Below, in pieces: positions 1-9,836 of a stretch of DNA of 64,000 nt. Under the pieces are notes generated by a model that worked only from the letters and a program-made list of their open reading frames with translations, had not been told where the DNA came from and ran no database searches. The DNA comes from Candidatus Dadabacteria bacterium (GTDB taxonomy: Bacteria > Desulfobacterota_D > UBA1144 > Nemesobacterales > Nemesobacteraceae), in the NCBI GenBank assembly GCA_951812945.1, contig CATOTB010000001.1, positions 800,198-864,197 of the forward strand, in the 5' to 3' direction. Within the stretch, counting starts at the first letter, position 1; the number at the start of each line of letters is the position of its first letter. Both the position numbers and the translations under genes were made by a program.

Positions 1-240
1 AATCCCGAAGAACTCTCCGTTCTGAGAAAACTGATTGCGCACCTTCGTCCCCTGGGCAGAAGAAATTATTATTCGGCCGGGCTAGTTCTCATAGCGATAA
101 TCGGAGGAAATTCCCTGGTTCTTTTCGCTACGTCTTTTGCACTGACTTTCTTTTTGCTGCATCAGCTTGAAGATGTTGTAAGGATTTTCCGTCTTGGAAA
201 ACCCGAAGAGGTTTTTCATGAAGAAACGGAACAGAGTTAA
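1..240 (+). CDS. 3' end of an unidentified membrane protein
   Basis: The first frame is open from base 1 to a TAA at 238-240, giving the last 79 residues of a protein whose start lies outside the window. Residues about 24-54 are strongly hydrophobic (one long or two short membrane segments), preceded by a basic stretch (HLRPLGRRNYY) and followed by an acidic, charged tail (KPEEVFHEETEQS). No family is recognised. Its neighbour on the right, the NSS transporter pair, is on the opposite strand and converges on it, so the two are not co-transcribed. Confidence 0.55.
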   Translation, partial: NPEELSVLRKLIAHLRPLGRRNYYSAGLVLIAIIGGNSLVLFATSFALTFFLLHQLEDVVRIFRLGKPEEVFHEETEQS

Positions 241-313
241 TCCGGCAGCAATACCGACCAGTTCCCAAGTAAGGTAAAAGGACGTTTTTTGCTCTGCTCC
301 TGCGCTGTGGCAG

Positions 314-412
314 CTATCTGGGATTTCTGTGGAATTTTATCAGGCAGAAAGAGAGAAGACTCAAGACACTTCCCCACGAGATGAACATAAATAGCGCGGC
401 GGCGAAATCCAT
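314..412 (-). CDS. MetS-type small subunit of the NSS transporter (32 aa)
   Basis: A 32-residue protein starts with an ATG at 412-410, immediately after the TAA of the transporter gene (413-415), so the two are translationally coupled. It has a single membrane segment (residues about 2-25, with the turn FISWGSVLSLLS) and a short basic tail (KFHRNPR). Tiny one-helix proteins directly downstream of bacterial neurotransmitter:sodium symporters are known from MetS, the small subunit of the Corynebacterium MetPS methionine transporter; position, length and topology match. It is too short for most gene callers. Function by analogy is to support activity or stability of the large subunit. Confidence 0.75.
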   Translation of the reverse strand: MDFAAALFMFISWGSVLSLLSFCLIKFHRNPR

Positions 413-1969
413 TTATCTTTCCCTCCTACCGGCAATATAAACCATAACTGCTAGGACAACAAACAGTCCCAGGATATAGAATCTCGCGAACCAGATGTTC
501 CAGCTGGCAGCTCCGATTATTGAAGGCAGGCTGCTGTACCCCCACCAAGATATGAGAATCAGCAGGAAAAATGGTGTTATGTATTTGAGAATGTAGTAAA
601 AAACACGGGGTGCTTTTATAAATCCTCCGGCGTTTATCTCATGCCAGGCCTTCTCGGATCCGAATACCCACATGAACATCACTATTTCAATGAATCCGAA
701 AACGACAAGCATTATGGTTCCGGCCCAGAAATCCCATTCATCAAGAACCTGACTTATCAGTATCACGGGAAGGACGCTTACTATTATTACCAGCATGGTG
801 TATACGACCGCTCTTTGTCTTGAGATGGCGAATTCGTCCTGAAGGAACGTTACCACGGGATACGCTATCGCTACGGATGAGGTCATGCCAGCGAAAAACA
901 GGAGAAAAAACCACAAAAATCCGAAGATTCTCCCCGTCTCAATGCCTCCCAAGTTTCCTGAAATACTGCTGAACACTGCGGGGAGGCTTACGAATCCTAG
1001 GCTGAAAGCTCCTGACTGCGCTACTGTGACCACGCTTGCGACTCCGAAAAACGCTACCGCCGCCGGAATAGCTATGGAACCCCCGAGAACTATTTCCACC
1101 GTTTCGTTAAGAGTTGCCGAAGTCAGACCACTTAGCGTTACATCATCGTCGATCTTTATGTAGGACGCGTACGCCACTATTGCCCCGAAGGCCAGACTCA
1201 GCGTGAAGAAAATCTGTCCGGCCGCCGCTATCCATACTTTCGGGTTTTTAAGAGCTTCAAAGTCCGGATTCCAGAGAAAGTTAAGGCCCTCGGCCGCCGT
1301 TCCGTAATCAGTTTTAAGCGTCAGAGTCTTTACTACGAGTATTATCGCCAGAACAAACAACATGGGAAGGGCGTACTTGACGAATACCTCTATGCCTCCA
1401 GATATTCCTTTCAGCATGATGTAGAAGTTTGCAGCGATTGTGATTATAAAGGCGGTGATAGCCATCTTGGAAGGGGTGAGAAACACTCCGTCTCCCGCGC
1501 CGAGGTAATTGGCAAGAAAACTGCTGTATGGTTTTACATACTCAGAGGCGTTTGAAACTGCCCCCGGATCAAGGCTGGGATTGCTCCCCAAGAGAAAGTG
1601 CAAGGCGTATCCCAAGGTCCACGATTCGATGTAAACATAGTAGATTGTTACTACAAGCGGTATCCAGAGTCCTATAACGCCAAGCATTCTGGAAGCGGGA
1701 CTTTTCCAGAAAAGATTGAATATCGCGGGGGTTGTTCCATGCCCGCGGGACCCTCCGTACCTTCCCATTCCCCATTCCATCCACATGATCGGAATTCCTA
1801 TCATAATGAATGCTATGAAATAGGGAATCATAAAAGCGCCGCCGCCGTTTTCTGCGGCCTGCGTGGGAAATCTAAGGAAGTTGCCAAGACCTATGGCGTT
1901 GCCCGCCATGGCTAATATAAGGCCTGTCTTGGTCGCCCAAGCGTCCCTGTTGTTAGAGCCATTTTTCAT
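413..1969 (-). CDS. Neurotransmitter:sodium symporter (NSS/SNF) family transporter
   Basis: A 518-residue inner-membrane protein with about 11-12 hydrophobic segments. The N-terminal signature, with unwound TM1 residues [12 protein letters not shown] (about residues 24-35) followed by [12 protein letters not shown], is diagnostic for Na+-coupled LeuT-fold NSS carriers. These import amino acids or related amines with sodium; the substrate cannot be read from the sequence. Length is normal for the family. A 32-residue MetS-like partner follows without a gap, as in MetPS-type methionine/alanine carriers. A promoter-like sequence lies about 30 bp upstream of the ATG. Confidence 0.93.
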   Translation of the reverse strand: MKNGSNNRDAWATKTGLILAMAGNAIGLGNFLRFPTQAAENGGGAFMIPYFIAFIMIGIPIMWMEWGMGRYGGSRGHGTTPAIFNLFWKSPASRMLGVIGLWIPLVVTIYYVYIESWTLGYALHFLLGSNPSLDPGAVSNASEYVKPYSSFLANYLGAGDGVFLTPSKMAITAFIITIAANFYIMLKGISGGIEVFVKYALPMLFVLAIILVVKTLTLKTDYGTAAEGLNFLWNPDFEALKNPKVWIAAAGQIFFTLSLAFGAIVAYASYIKIDDDVTLSGLTSATLNETVEIVLGGSIAIPAAVAFFGVASVVTVAQSGAFSLGFVSLPAVFSSISGNLGGIETGRIFGFLWFFLLFFAGMTSSVAIAYPVVTFLQDEFAISRQRAVVYTMLVIIVSVLPVILISQVLDEWDFWAGTIMLVVFGFIEIVMFMWVFGSEKAWHEINAGGFIKAPRVFYYILKYITPFFLLILISWWGYSSLPSIIGAASWNIWFARFYILGLFVVLAVMVYIAGRRER

Positions 1970-1999
1970 TTCGGAAGGGTCACAATCAAGAAAAATTAT

Positions 2000-2027
2000 A
2001 TTATCACCGAGGCGAAAAATATGGCAA
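2000..2027 (-). promoter_or_regulatory. Putative sigma70-type promoter for the NSS transporter
   Basis: Read on the minus strand, a TTGCCA (2027-2022) and a GATAAT (2005-2000) are separated by 16 bp, about 30 bp upstream of the transporter ATG. Match by eye only. Confidence 0.4.
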
Positions 2028-2060
2028 GATGAAAAATTTTCCTTTTGGTAATAACCGGTA

Positions 2061-2088
2061 TTGACAAAAAAAATAATGATTTTATCTT
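2061..2088 (+). promoter_or_regulatory. Putative sigma70-type promoter for the DksA-like gene
   Basis: A perfect TTGACA (2061-2066) is followed after 16 bp by TATCTT (2083-2088), 46 bp before the preferred GTG start of the DksA-like gene. The transporter promoter lies just beyond it in the opposite direction, so this is a divergent control region. Confidence 0.5.
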
Positions 2089-2133
2089 AATTCACCCTAG
2101 AAAATCTGAACTTTGATCACTAGAGGAGCCACC

Positions 2134-2592
2134 GTGCCCAGAGCAAAGAAAAAACAACCTGAAAAAACAACCTTGAAAAAAAGTTCTTCTGCGGCCACCC
2201 CGGCAAAGGCCCGGCCAAGGAGAACCAACCCCAATAAATATACCAAGAAGTTCCTTAACCAGATGACGGTAATGCTTAAGGAGATGAGAAAGGAGCTTCT
2301 TGAAGATGTGACCAGGTCAATGAAAGAGGAATCGGATCACCTGCGTTTCAATGTCGGAGATTTTTATGACCATGCATCGGAAGACAGGCAGAGAGAGCTT
2401 GCCCTTACGCTTTCGAACAGGGAACGCAGCAAGCTGTATCAGATAGACGATGCTCTAAAGAGGATTGATACCGGGGAATATGGTTTCTGCGAGGTTACCG
2501 GGGAAAAAATAGGGGAAGAAAGACTCAAGGCCCTGCCCTTTACGAAACTGAGCATCGAAGCCCAGGAAGAAATTGAAAGGGGAGATTACTGA
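2134..2592 (+). CDS. DksA/TraR-family RNA polymerase regulator with degenerate zinc finger
   Basis: A 152-residue protein with a basic, Lys/Ala/Pro-rich N-terminus, a long charged coiled-coil region (residues about 35-110) and a C-terminal DksA/TraR finger. DksA proteins bind in the RNA polymerase secondary channel and, usually with ppGpp, retune transcription. Here only one of the four zinc cysteines remains: the finger reads FCEVTGEKIG and then TKLSIEAQEE, where a C4 protein has CxxC twice. The start chosen is the GTG at 2134 because AGAGGAG lies 5 bp upstream; a TTG at 2113 is the upstream alternative. It overlaps the convergent mtnA by 7 bp. Confidence 0.87.
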   Translation: MPRAKKKQPEKTTLKKSSSAATPAKARPRRTNPNKYTKKFLNQMTVMLKEMRKELLEDVTRSMKEESDHLRFNVGDFYDHASEDRQRELALTLSNRERSKLYQIDDALKRIDTGEYGFCEVTGEKIGEERLKALPFTKLSIEAQEEIERGDY

Positions 2593-3635
2593 TCTCTCTT
2601 TTTGAGCTTGCCTAGAGATTCAGTGTAGGGTTTTTTGAACAGACCGACTTCAGTTATAAAGCATTCGATATTGCCGGCCGGTGTAACATCGAACGCGGGA
2701 TTGATCGCGTTTACTTCTGCGCTTATTCGTTTTCCGTCCATGTGCGTTACTTCTTCGGGGTCCCTTTGCTCAATGACGATATCCTCTCCGCTTAAGCATT
2801 CGTTGTCTATGGTTGAAGTGGGAGCCGCTACGTAAAAGGGAATGTTGTGGTGCTTGGCCAGCACGGACAGGGAATAGGTTCCTATCTTATTTGCCGTATC
2901 TCCATTTGAAGCTACCCTGTCAGCTCCGACCACGACCGAATCCACAATTCCCTTGCTCATCAGATGTCCGGCCATGCTGTCGGTTATCAAACGGACCGGA
3001 ATGCCGTCCCGTTCAAGCTCCCAGGTAGTGAGTCTCGCTCCCTGCAGAACTGGTCTTGTCTCTGACGATATTACGCTTATGTTCTTGCCTTGGCGAAATG
3101 CCGACCTTATTACCCCTAGAGCCGTTCCATAACCTGCGGTGGCAAGGCCTCCGGCGTTGCAATGCGTTAGGACAACGGAGTTGTCTCTTATGAGTTCTGC
3201 CCCGTTATCCCCGATCTGCATGCATGTTCTCAGGTCTTCTTCTTGTATGTTTATTGCCTCGCTTATGAGGAGGTTTTTGATCTCTTCCACTTTTCTGCCT
3301 CTGCGCTCGGAAACCAGTCTGTTCATTTTCCCGATAGCCCAGAAAAGATTTACGGCCGTCGGTCGCGTCATGGCCAGATGTTCTGATATGGTTCTCATGC
3401 GCTCTGCGAATTTTTCGTAGGGGGAATCGTTGCTGATACTGCTGGCTCCGAGAGCCATTCCCATAGCCGCCGCTATTCCTATCGCTGGAGCCCCTCTGAT
3501 AACCAGCTTCCTGATGCAGTCGGCTACATCTTCAAACGTTTCGCATTCAACATATACTTCCTCGCCGGGAAGCTTTCTCTGGTCAATCATCAAAACCCTG
3601 TTGTTTTTCCACTCTATTGTTTTAAAGGCGTTCAT
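2586..3635 (-). CDS. mtnA: Methylthioribose-1-phosphate isomerase
   Basis: A 349-residue cytosolic enzyme of the eIF2B/MtnA fold that converts 5-methylthioribose-1-phosphate to the ribulose form in the methionine salvage pathway. Visible family motifs: RGAPAIGIAAAMGMALGA near residues 48-65, the catalytic-cysteine region LTHCNAGGLATAGYGTALG, and the catalytic-aspartate region VVGADRVASNGDTANKIGTY. Full family length. It lies 13 bp downstream of prmA on the same strand and is probably co-transcribed. No other methionine-salvage gene is nearby. Confidence 0.95.
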   Translation of the reverse strand: MNAFKTIEWKNNRVLMIDQRKLPGEEVYVECETFEDVADCIRKLVIRGAPAIGIAAAMGMALGASSISNDSPYEKFAERMRTISEHLAMTRPTAVNLFWAIGKMNRLVSERRGRKVEEIKNLLISEAINIQEEDLRTCMQIGDNGAELIRDNSVVLTHCNAGGLATAGYGTALGVIRSAFRQGKNISVISSETRPVLQGARLTTWELERDGIPVRLITDSMAGHLMSKGIVDSVVVGADRVASNGDTANKIGTYSLSVLAKHHNIPFYVAAPTSTIDNECLSGEDIVIEQRDPEEVTHMDGKRISAEVNAINPAFDVTPAGNIECFITEVGLFKKPYTESLGKLKKRDQ

Positions 3636-3648
3636 TGCGTCGGTCCCA

Positions 3649-4518
3649 TCATTTCTTTAACCTCAACAGCAGTCCGGCCCATTCGCCCTCGACCTTTCCA
3701 CTAACAATATCATAACCCGAATTTCCGTATATTCCGGCCACTTCCTCTTTCTCATTTGCCTGTATTCCGGACACTATAAGATATCCCAAGGGGAGAAGCC
3801 TACCTCTTAAACTGTCTTTCATTGAGATAAGAGTATCTCTGGATGTATTGGAAACGACTACGCCGAACCTCTTTCGTGTGCAGTCCAAAGAACCGCACCA
3901 GACTTTTACCTTGTCGGAAGTCTTGTTTCTTGCGGAATTTGAGGTGGTTTCTCTTGCGGCTTTTAAGTCAATGTCCGCGCAGAACGAGACATCTGCTCCC
4001 AGTTTAACTGAGCAGATGGCCAGAATGCCGCTTCCGCACCCAACATCAAGAACAGAACACCCGGGGGATTTTTCGATAATCTCATCCAGATAACTTACGC
4101 ATATTCTTGTTGTTTCATGATGCCCTGTGCCAAAAGCGTTTCCCGGATTTATTTCAACTACTTGGGTTCCCTGCTCCGCTTGGTACTGTTTTTCCCAGGG
4201 AGGCCTGATAACTATTCGACGACTGGCTCTTACGGGTTTCAGATAGGATTTCCATCCCTCCCAGTCCTGCTGATCGATATATCGAGTGGTGAACCGTACC
4301 GCCTCGGTATTTTCGTCAAACAGCGTCGAGAACTCCTTTACGGCTGTTATGATTCCTTCAATATCCGTTTTTTCCTTAAAATATGCATGAATTAACGGTT
4401 TCCCGTCTTCTCTTTGCTCTTCGCTTACGGCTCCGGCATCAAGGCCCAGAAGCAGATCCGAGACGGGTGCCGCCATCTCCCTTGGCAACTCGATCGTGAG
4501 TCTTTTCATCCTCGGCAT
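3649..4518 (-). CDS. prmA: Ribosomal protein L11 methyltransferase
   Basis: A 289-residue SAM-dependent methyltransferase. NPGNAFGTGHHETTR followed by VLDVGCGSGILAI (residues about 155-167, SAM-binding motif I) is typical of PrmA, which methylates lysines of ribosomal protein L11. The usual NxxxxxL motif IV appears as VVSNTSRDTLISM. The start could be this ATG or the one three codons later (MKRLTIELP). It is divergent from the C4 dksA gene with about 70 bp between them. Confidence 0.88.
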   Translation of the reverse strand: MPRMKRLTIELPREMAAPVSDLLLGLDAGAVSEEQREDGKPLIHAYFKEKTDIEGIITAVKEFSTLFDENTEAVRFTTRYIDQQDWEGWKSYLKPVRASRRIVIRPPWEKQYQAEQGTQVVEINPGNAFGTGHHETTRICVSYLDEIIEKSPGCSVLDVGCGSGILAICSVKLGADVSFCADIDLKAARETTSNSARNKTSDKVKVWCGSLDCTRKRFGVVVSNTSRDTLISMKDSLRGRLLPLGYLIVSGIQANEKEEVAGIYGNSGYDIVSGKVEGEWAGLLLRLKK

Positions 4519-4555
4519 AGCAGATAATTAATTACATTTGTCGCGTTTCGTCAAA

Positions 4556-4584
4556 TTTACAAAGAAAGGATGGGTATATATAAT
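4556..4584 (+). promoter_or_regulatory. Strong sigma70-type promoter placed for a leaderless mRNA
   Basis: TTTACA (4556-4561), a 17-bp spacer and a perfect TATAAT (4579-4584). Transcription would be expected to begin about 7 bp later, at 4591-4592, which is the A of the ATG used by the downstream dksA. No ribosome binding site can fit between. Confidence 0.6.
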
Positions 4585-4591
4585 ATTTGCC

Positions 4592-4951
4592 ATGAAGGCA
4601 GAAACCAGGGAAGCGGTAAGAACCACCCTTATTCAGAAGATGTCCGATATACTGGGCATTGCCTACGACACTGTTGATAGGATGAGTAAGGGGTCCAATT
4701 CTTTCCCGGACCCCCTCGACAGGGCGATGTCTGAGTCAACCAGAGTTCTCGAACTGCGGGAAAGAGACAGGGAGAGAAAGCTGCTTCGGAAAATACGCGA
4801 CGCGCTTGCGAGGCTTGAGAACGGTTCTTACGGAATCTGTGAGGTGTGTGAGGAGGAGATCTCAGAGCAGAGATTGATCGCGAGACCTGAAACTACTCTT
4901 TGCATAGAGTGCAAGGAGGAGCAGGAAGATATTGAAAAGAAGTTCGGCTAG
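4592..4951 (+). CDS. dksA: DksA-family RNA polymerase regulator with intact C4 zinc finger
   Basis: A 119-residue protein with a coiled-coil of charged residues and a complete C-terminal zinc finger: CEVC, then CIEC, with the spacing of the DksA/TraR family. The start chosen is ATG 4592 (MKAETREAVR) because a near-consensus promoter ends 8 bp before it; a TTG at 4538 would add 18 residues that do not resemble the family and would lie inside the promoter. Its predicted role is modulation of transcription initiation at the RNA polymerase secondary channel. The second DksA-like gene 2 kb to the left lacks three of the four cysteines. Confidence 0.88.
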   Translation: MKAETREAVRTTLIQKMSDILGIAYDTVDRMSKGSNSFPDPLDRAMSESTRVLELRERDRERKLLRKIRDALARLENGSYGICEVCEEEISEQRLIARPETTLCIECKEEQEDIEKKFG

Positions 4952-4954
4952 TTC

Positions 4955-5413
4955 TTAGTTCTCAAGAATCATAGTTCCGCTGAGCAAGTTAAGCATAGAT
5001 TCCTTGGTTATTTTCCACTCTCCCAAGACCTTCGATAAATTAATAACCTCTTTGGCCTTATACGTCATTGAATAGCCATCTATCTTTACGTCAATGGAAG
5101 AGAGCATCATTACCCTCGCATCTGTTCCGCTGATGTATATGTATCTTTCGGATTCACCGAACGATACCGTGTCAATGATGGATACATGATCCCTGAACCT
5201 GTTTACCAGCTTCTCCTTGTCCATTACTTCTTCCCCGGAGGCTGTCTTGTAGTCTTCATGTATGCATTCAGAATATCTTCCGGGGTCTTTTAGCTCAAAG
5301 GCGCTTACCCTTTTGTCCAGAAGCAAATTTATCTTCTCTTCATCGGAAGATCCGCAGGAGACAAGAAAAATAACCGCGACCACGTATGCCAGCAGCTTGT
5401 ATGTCGTAACCAT
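4955..5413 (-). CDS. Small lipoprotein, possibly SnoaL/NTF2-like
   Basis: A 152-residue protein with a type II signal peptide: MVTTYKLLAYVVAVIFLVSC, where LVSC is a good lipobox with the modified Cys at residue 20. The mature part (KINLLLDKRVSAFELKDPGRY through EKLVNRFRDHVS to the EWKI strand) has the alternation of helix and sheet seen in NTF2-like proteins, but this assignment is tentative. It ends 3 bp from the stop of the convergent dksA gene. No operon partner is clear; bamD is 150 bp upstream on the same strand. Confidence 0.7.
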   Translation of the reverse strand: MVTTYKLLAYVVAVIFLVSCGSSDEEKINLLLDKRVSAFELKDPGRYSECIHEDYKTASGEEVMDKEKLVNRFRDHVSIIDTVSFGESERYIYISGTDARVMMLSSIDVKIDGYSMTYKAKEVINLSKVLGEWKITKESMLNLLSGTMILEN

Positions 5414-5562
5414 TTCAGTTTCTTCGTTTAAGTGGAATCACGCTGTCTTATCACGGCGCGCGCTCCGGGTCGATGCGCAGGGCCGTCCGGCGAATTATCG
5501 TGTCGTTAAGTTCACGTGCCGGATTGTTTGCCCGCAGTCCCGGGGAAAGGTTTTTCCAGTTG

Positions 5563-6249
5563 CTAGGATGACTGCTCGGATAATTTTTCCTCGGTCTCCA
5601 GGAGAAGTTTCCTGGCTTTTTCAGCGTATTCTGTGTCGGAGTAGTTCTCCAGGATACTTCTGTACCTTTGCGCCGCGGCCTTGTAGTTCTTTTTCCTCTG
5701 GTAGAATTTTCCTATGTAGAGTTCTCTTTCCGCGAGTAATTCTCTGGACTCCTCGATTTTCTCCAGCGTTTGCCCAGCATACGGGGAATCGGGGTAGGTT
5801 TTATTGAGCAAGGTAAACCATTTTATCGCGTTAAGCGGTTTTGAATGGTTTCTGTCCTTTCCCGCTTTCATTTTATAGTAGGAGAGTCCGAGGCGATACA
5901 TTGCGTAGTCAAGCTCTTCGTGGCCCGGATGGTTCGTTATGAAATTTTCGTATTCTTCGGCGGCTAGAGTGTATTCCTTTTTTTTGAAATAGACATCACC
6001 GCTTCTCAGTTCGGCGAGTGCGGCATACTTGGTATAGGGATAGCGGATCTGTATTTCCTTGAGTATGTCGAATACTTTGTCGTAATTCGTTCCGCCGAAT
6101 ATCCAGAGGAAGCCACTTTCCTTGTTAAGTTCTTCAAGCACTTCGTCGTTCAGTTGCTCCGCTGTTCCTTCGTAAATCGCCTTCTTTCCTCCACAGGAAA
6201 CCACAAGAAGCAAGGCAACGATGACTAGTAATTTTGTCGGGTTTTTCAT
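5563..6249 (-). CDS. bamD: Outer-membrane assembly lipoprotein BamD
   Basis: A 228-residue lipoprotein: signal peptide with lipobox VVSC (Cys at about residue 19), then tetratricopeptide-like repeats (RYPYTKYAALAELRSGDVYF, EYENFITNHPGHEELDYAMY, YQRKKNYKAAAQRYRSILENY) with the layout of BamD/ComL. BamD works with BamA in folding beta-barrel proteins into the outer membrane, so the host is diderm. The length is close to that of E. coli BamD (about 245). A short acidic segment before the first repeat is not seen in all members. Confidence 0.88.
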   Translation of the reverse strand: MKNPTKLLVIVALLLVVSCGGKKAIYEGTAEQLNDEVLEELNKESGFLWIFGGTNYDKVFDILKEIQIRYPYTKYAALAELRSGDVYFKKKEYTLAAEEYENFITNHPGHEELDYAMYRLGLSYYKMKAGKDRNHSKPLNAIKWFTLLNKTYPDSPYAGQTLEKIEESRELLAERELYIGKFYQRKKNYKAAAQRYRSILENYSDTEYAEKARKLLLETEEKLSEQSS

Positions 6250-6329
6250 GACTCGATATTGTTTGTGAAACTATTTTTCCATGAGGATAAAAAAGTTTCT
6301 TTGGTCCTCAAGTAAAAGTTCTCTGCAGG

Positions 6330-7049
6330 TCAGGTAACTCTTTGTCCCGGTTCCAGGGCAACAACCGTCAGCGAATCCATATCCTTGGTGAGCGCTTTCA
6401 GTTCATCCGGGGTTCCCACCAGAAGCGGAAAAGTTCCGTAGTGCATTGGAATGGCCCATTTCACGTTAAGCAACCTGCATGCGTATGATGCCTCAAGCGG
6501 AGACATTGTGAAGAGATCTCCGATGGGAAGCATTGCCAGCTCCGGTTTGTACATTTCCGATATAAGTTTCATGTCACCGAAGATGCTTGTATCTCCGGCG
6601 TGGTATATTGCGTAGTCGTTTTCAAACTTTATTACGTAACCTACCGGCTCCCCGCCATAAATAACCGTTCCATCTTCCTCCTTTATGCTGCTGCTGTGCT
6701 GAGCGTGGGTTACCGTGAACCTTATTCCGTCTATGACCACACTGCCTCCTTTGTTGCACGGCATGCATTTTTCAACCCCCTTTGAACTCAGCCAGTCGCA
6801 GATTTCCCAGTTTGCCACCACCTTTGAATTGTATTTTCTGCAAAGAGGAATCACGTCGCTTATGTGGTCAAAATGTCCGTGCGTGACTGCTATGATGTCA
6901 ACATGGCCTGCTTCACGAAGTTGCTCCGGACACGAGGGATTTCCTTCAAGCCATGGGTCGATCATCACCGTTTTACCGCCGGGAGATTTCACCATGAAAG
7001 TGGAATGTCCAAAGTAGGTTATTTCTATTCCGTTATTCAGTATTTCCAT
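6330..7049 (-). CDS. Metal-dependent hydrolase, UPF0173 (metallo-beta-lactamase fold)
   Basis: A 239-residue cytosolic protein. It begins GIEITYFGHSTFMVKSPGGK and carries the metal-binding THGHFDH (residues about 56-62) and the later HAGDTSIFGDM and PMHYGTFPLL, exactly the pattern of the UPF0173 family of metallo-beta-lactamase-fold hydrolases. The substrate is unknown in most organisms. It is transcribed away from serS, with 166 bp between them. Confidence 0.9.
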   Translation of the reverse strand: MEILNNGIEITYFGHSTFMVKSPGGKTVMIDPWLEGNPSCPEQLREAGHVDIIAVTHGHFDHISDVIPLCRKYNSKVVANWEICDWLSSKGVEKCMPCNKGGSVVIDGIRFTVTHAQHSSSIKEEDGTVIYGGEPVGYVIKFENDYAIYHAGDTSIFGDMKLISEMYKPELAMLPIGDLFTMSPLEASYACRLLNVKWAIPMHYGTFPLLVGTPDELKALTKDMDSLTVVALEPGQRVT

Positions 7050-7215
7050 TACGTGCTCCCTTCATCGAAGTTCTTTCGGACTCATACATCCGGTTATTAA
7101 ACCCGAAAAGAGCCTTTTGTGCAAAGTCCCAGATTGTTTGAAAATATCGGCTATGAGTGTAGAGTTAGACACTTAATTCAGGTTTCTTCAAGTTCTTGGG
7201 GAGTATGTCTTTTAA

Positions 7216-8496
7216 ATGCTGGATCCTAAATTAATTGAGCGAAATATTGATCTTGTGGGTGAAAAACTCGCTACCCGTGGGTTTGACACCGATCTCTCGG
7301 AGTTTGTCGTACTCAATTCCCGGAGAAAAGACATAATAAAAAGGGTTGAGGCTCTTGAACACCAGAGAAACGAGGGTTCGAGGAAGGTAGGAACCCTTAA
7401 GAGGTCCGGGGATGAGGAGGAGCTCTCAAGACTTATGCCGGAATTAAGGGCTCTCTCCGAAGAGATAAAGGACCTTAATGAGAAGAAAACGGAGGTGGAG
7501 GACCTTCTCAGGGAATTTCTCCTAAATGTTCCCAACATGCCCGACTCCTCGGTTCCCGAGGGCCCTGACGACACGGCAAACGTTGAGATAAGAAAGTGGG
7601 GAGAACCGAGGAACTTCGACTTCGAGGTAAAGGACCACGTGTTGCTGGGGGCGGAACTTGACATACTGGATCTTCCCAGAGCGACGAAGATTGCGGGCGC
7701 GCGATTCGCGCTTTATAAGAATGCGGGTGCGCGGCTTGAGAGGGCTCTTATAAACTTCATGCTCGATGTTCATACCAAGCAGCACGGTTACACGGAGGTT
7801 CTCACTCCCTTTGTGGCCAACACCGAGAGCCTTACGGGAACGGGAAATCTCCCTAAGTTTGAAGAAGATCTTTTCAAGCTGAGCGATACGGATTATTACA
7901 TGGTTCCCACTGCCGAGGTTCCGGTTACCAACATTCACCGCGACGAAATAATTCCCGCAGAGCTGCTTCCAATTAAATACGTGGCCTACAGTCCGTGTTT
8001 CAGGAAGGAAGCGGGTTCCTACGGAAAAGACGTACACGGAATAATAAGGCAGCACCAGTTCAACAAGGTGGAGCTTGTACGCTTCGCCGGTCCGGAGAAC
8101 TCGTACGAGGAGCTTGAGATACTGACCGCTGATGCCGCGAGAATTCTCGAGCTTTTGGGTATTCCCTACAGGGTTGTTGTTCTCTGCACCGGGGATATGG
8201 GATTTTCTTCCGCCAAGACTTATGATCTTGAAGTCTGGGTGCCGAGCGAAGGCAGATACAGGGAAATATCGTCCTGCAGCAATTTTGAAGCATTTCAGGC
8301 AAGACGGGCGAACATAAGATACAGAGAATCAAAGGGGTCCAAGCCAGCATACCTCCACACTCTTAATGGCTCAGGGGTAGCCGTGGGCAGGGCTCTTCTG
8401 GCAATTCTTGAGAATTTCCAGACAGAAGAAGGGACAGTGGAAGTTCCCGAGGTGCTGGTTCCCTACATGGATGGTATCAGGGTTATCGGCCGGTAA
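7216..8496 (+). CDS. serS: Seryl-tRNA synthetase
   Basis: A 426-residue class II aminoacyl-tRNA synthetase that charges tRNA-Ser. It starts with the family opening [10 protein letters not shown], has an N-terminal helical hairpin (residues about 30-105) that grips the long variable arm of tRNA-Ser, then motif 2 ([14 protein letters not shown]) and motif 3 ([18 protein letters not shown]). Full length. Two tRNA-Ser genes are in this window (UGA and GCU). It converges on frr, with 12 bp between the two stops. Confidence 0.97.
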   Translation: MLDPKLIERNIDLVGEKLATRGFDTDLSEFVVLNSRRKDIIKRVEALEHQRNEGSRKVGTLKRSGDEEELSRLMPELRALSEEIKDLNEKKTEVEDLLREFLLNVPNMPDSSVPEGPDDTANVEIRKWGEPRNFDFEVKDHVLLGAELDILDLPRATKIAGARFALYKNAGARLERALINFMLDVHTKQHGYTEVLTPFVANTESLTGTGNLPKFEEDLFKLSDTDYYMVPTAEVPVTNIHRDEIIPAELLPIKYVAYSPCFRKEAGSYGKDVHGIIRQHQFNKVELVRFAGPENSYEELEILTADAARILELLGIPYRVVVLCTGDMGFSSAKTYDLEVWVPSEGRYREISSCSNFEAFQARRANIRYRESKGSKPAYLHTLNGSGVAVGRALLAILENFQTEEGTVEVPEVLVPYMDGIRVIGR

Positions 8497-8508
8497 TCTG
8501 CACGGTTC

Positions 8509-9077
8509 TCAGATTTCCAGTATTTCCTTTTCTTTCTTTTCAAGTAGGACGTTTAGCTTGCTTATTCTTTGATCCGTCAGTTCCTGTATTTCGGAGAAGG
8601 CTTTTTTTGTTTCGTCTTCAGGAAGATTTTCTTCTTTCCCGGTTTTTTTTATGAGGTTGTTCGCATCTTTTCTTATCTGTCTAATGGATATCCTGTGCTC
8701 TTCGGCAATTTTGCCCGTGTGCTTCACAAGCTCCTTCCTTCTTTCCTCTGTCAGGGGAGGTATGATAAGTCTGATGGTGTTTCCGTCGACTGACGGGTTT
8801 ATTCCGAGTTCGGACTGCACGATCGCCTTTTGAATTTCCTCAACCGCTCCCGGGTCCCACGCCTGTATGAGTATGGTTGAACTATCTGGCACCGACACGT
8901 TGGCGAGCTGGTTAATTGGGGTCTGGGCGCCGAAATAGGAAACTCTCATCGTGTCGACAAGCGCCGCTGACGCCCTGCCGGTTCTTATCCTGGAGAGTTC
9001 CTGCTCGAAAACGCTTACGGTCTTGTCCATCCTGTCTTCGGCGTCAATACAAAGTTCTTCGACGGACAGTTCTTCGC

Positions 9078-9081
<4 letters not shown>
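8509..9081 (-). CDS. frr: Ribosome recycling factor
   Basis: A 190-residue protein with the typical RRF sequence, for example SRIRTGRASAALVD (residues about 30-43), PINQLANVSV, and LTEERRKELVKHTGKIAEEH. RRF splits post-termination ribosomes with EF-G. The start at 9081 is chosen because its ATG overlaps the TGA of pyrH (ATGA at 9081-9078) and gives the usual family length; a longer reading to 9168 would run into pyrH. It is the last gene of rpsB-tsf-pyrH-frr and, unlike the other three, reads cleanly. Confidence 0.95.
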
Positions 9082-9832
<751 letters not shown>

Positions 9833-9836
<4 letters not shown>

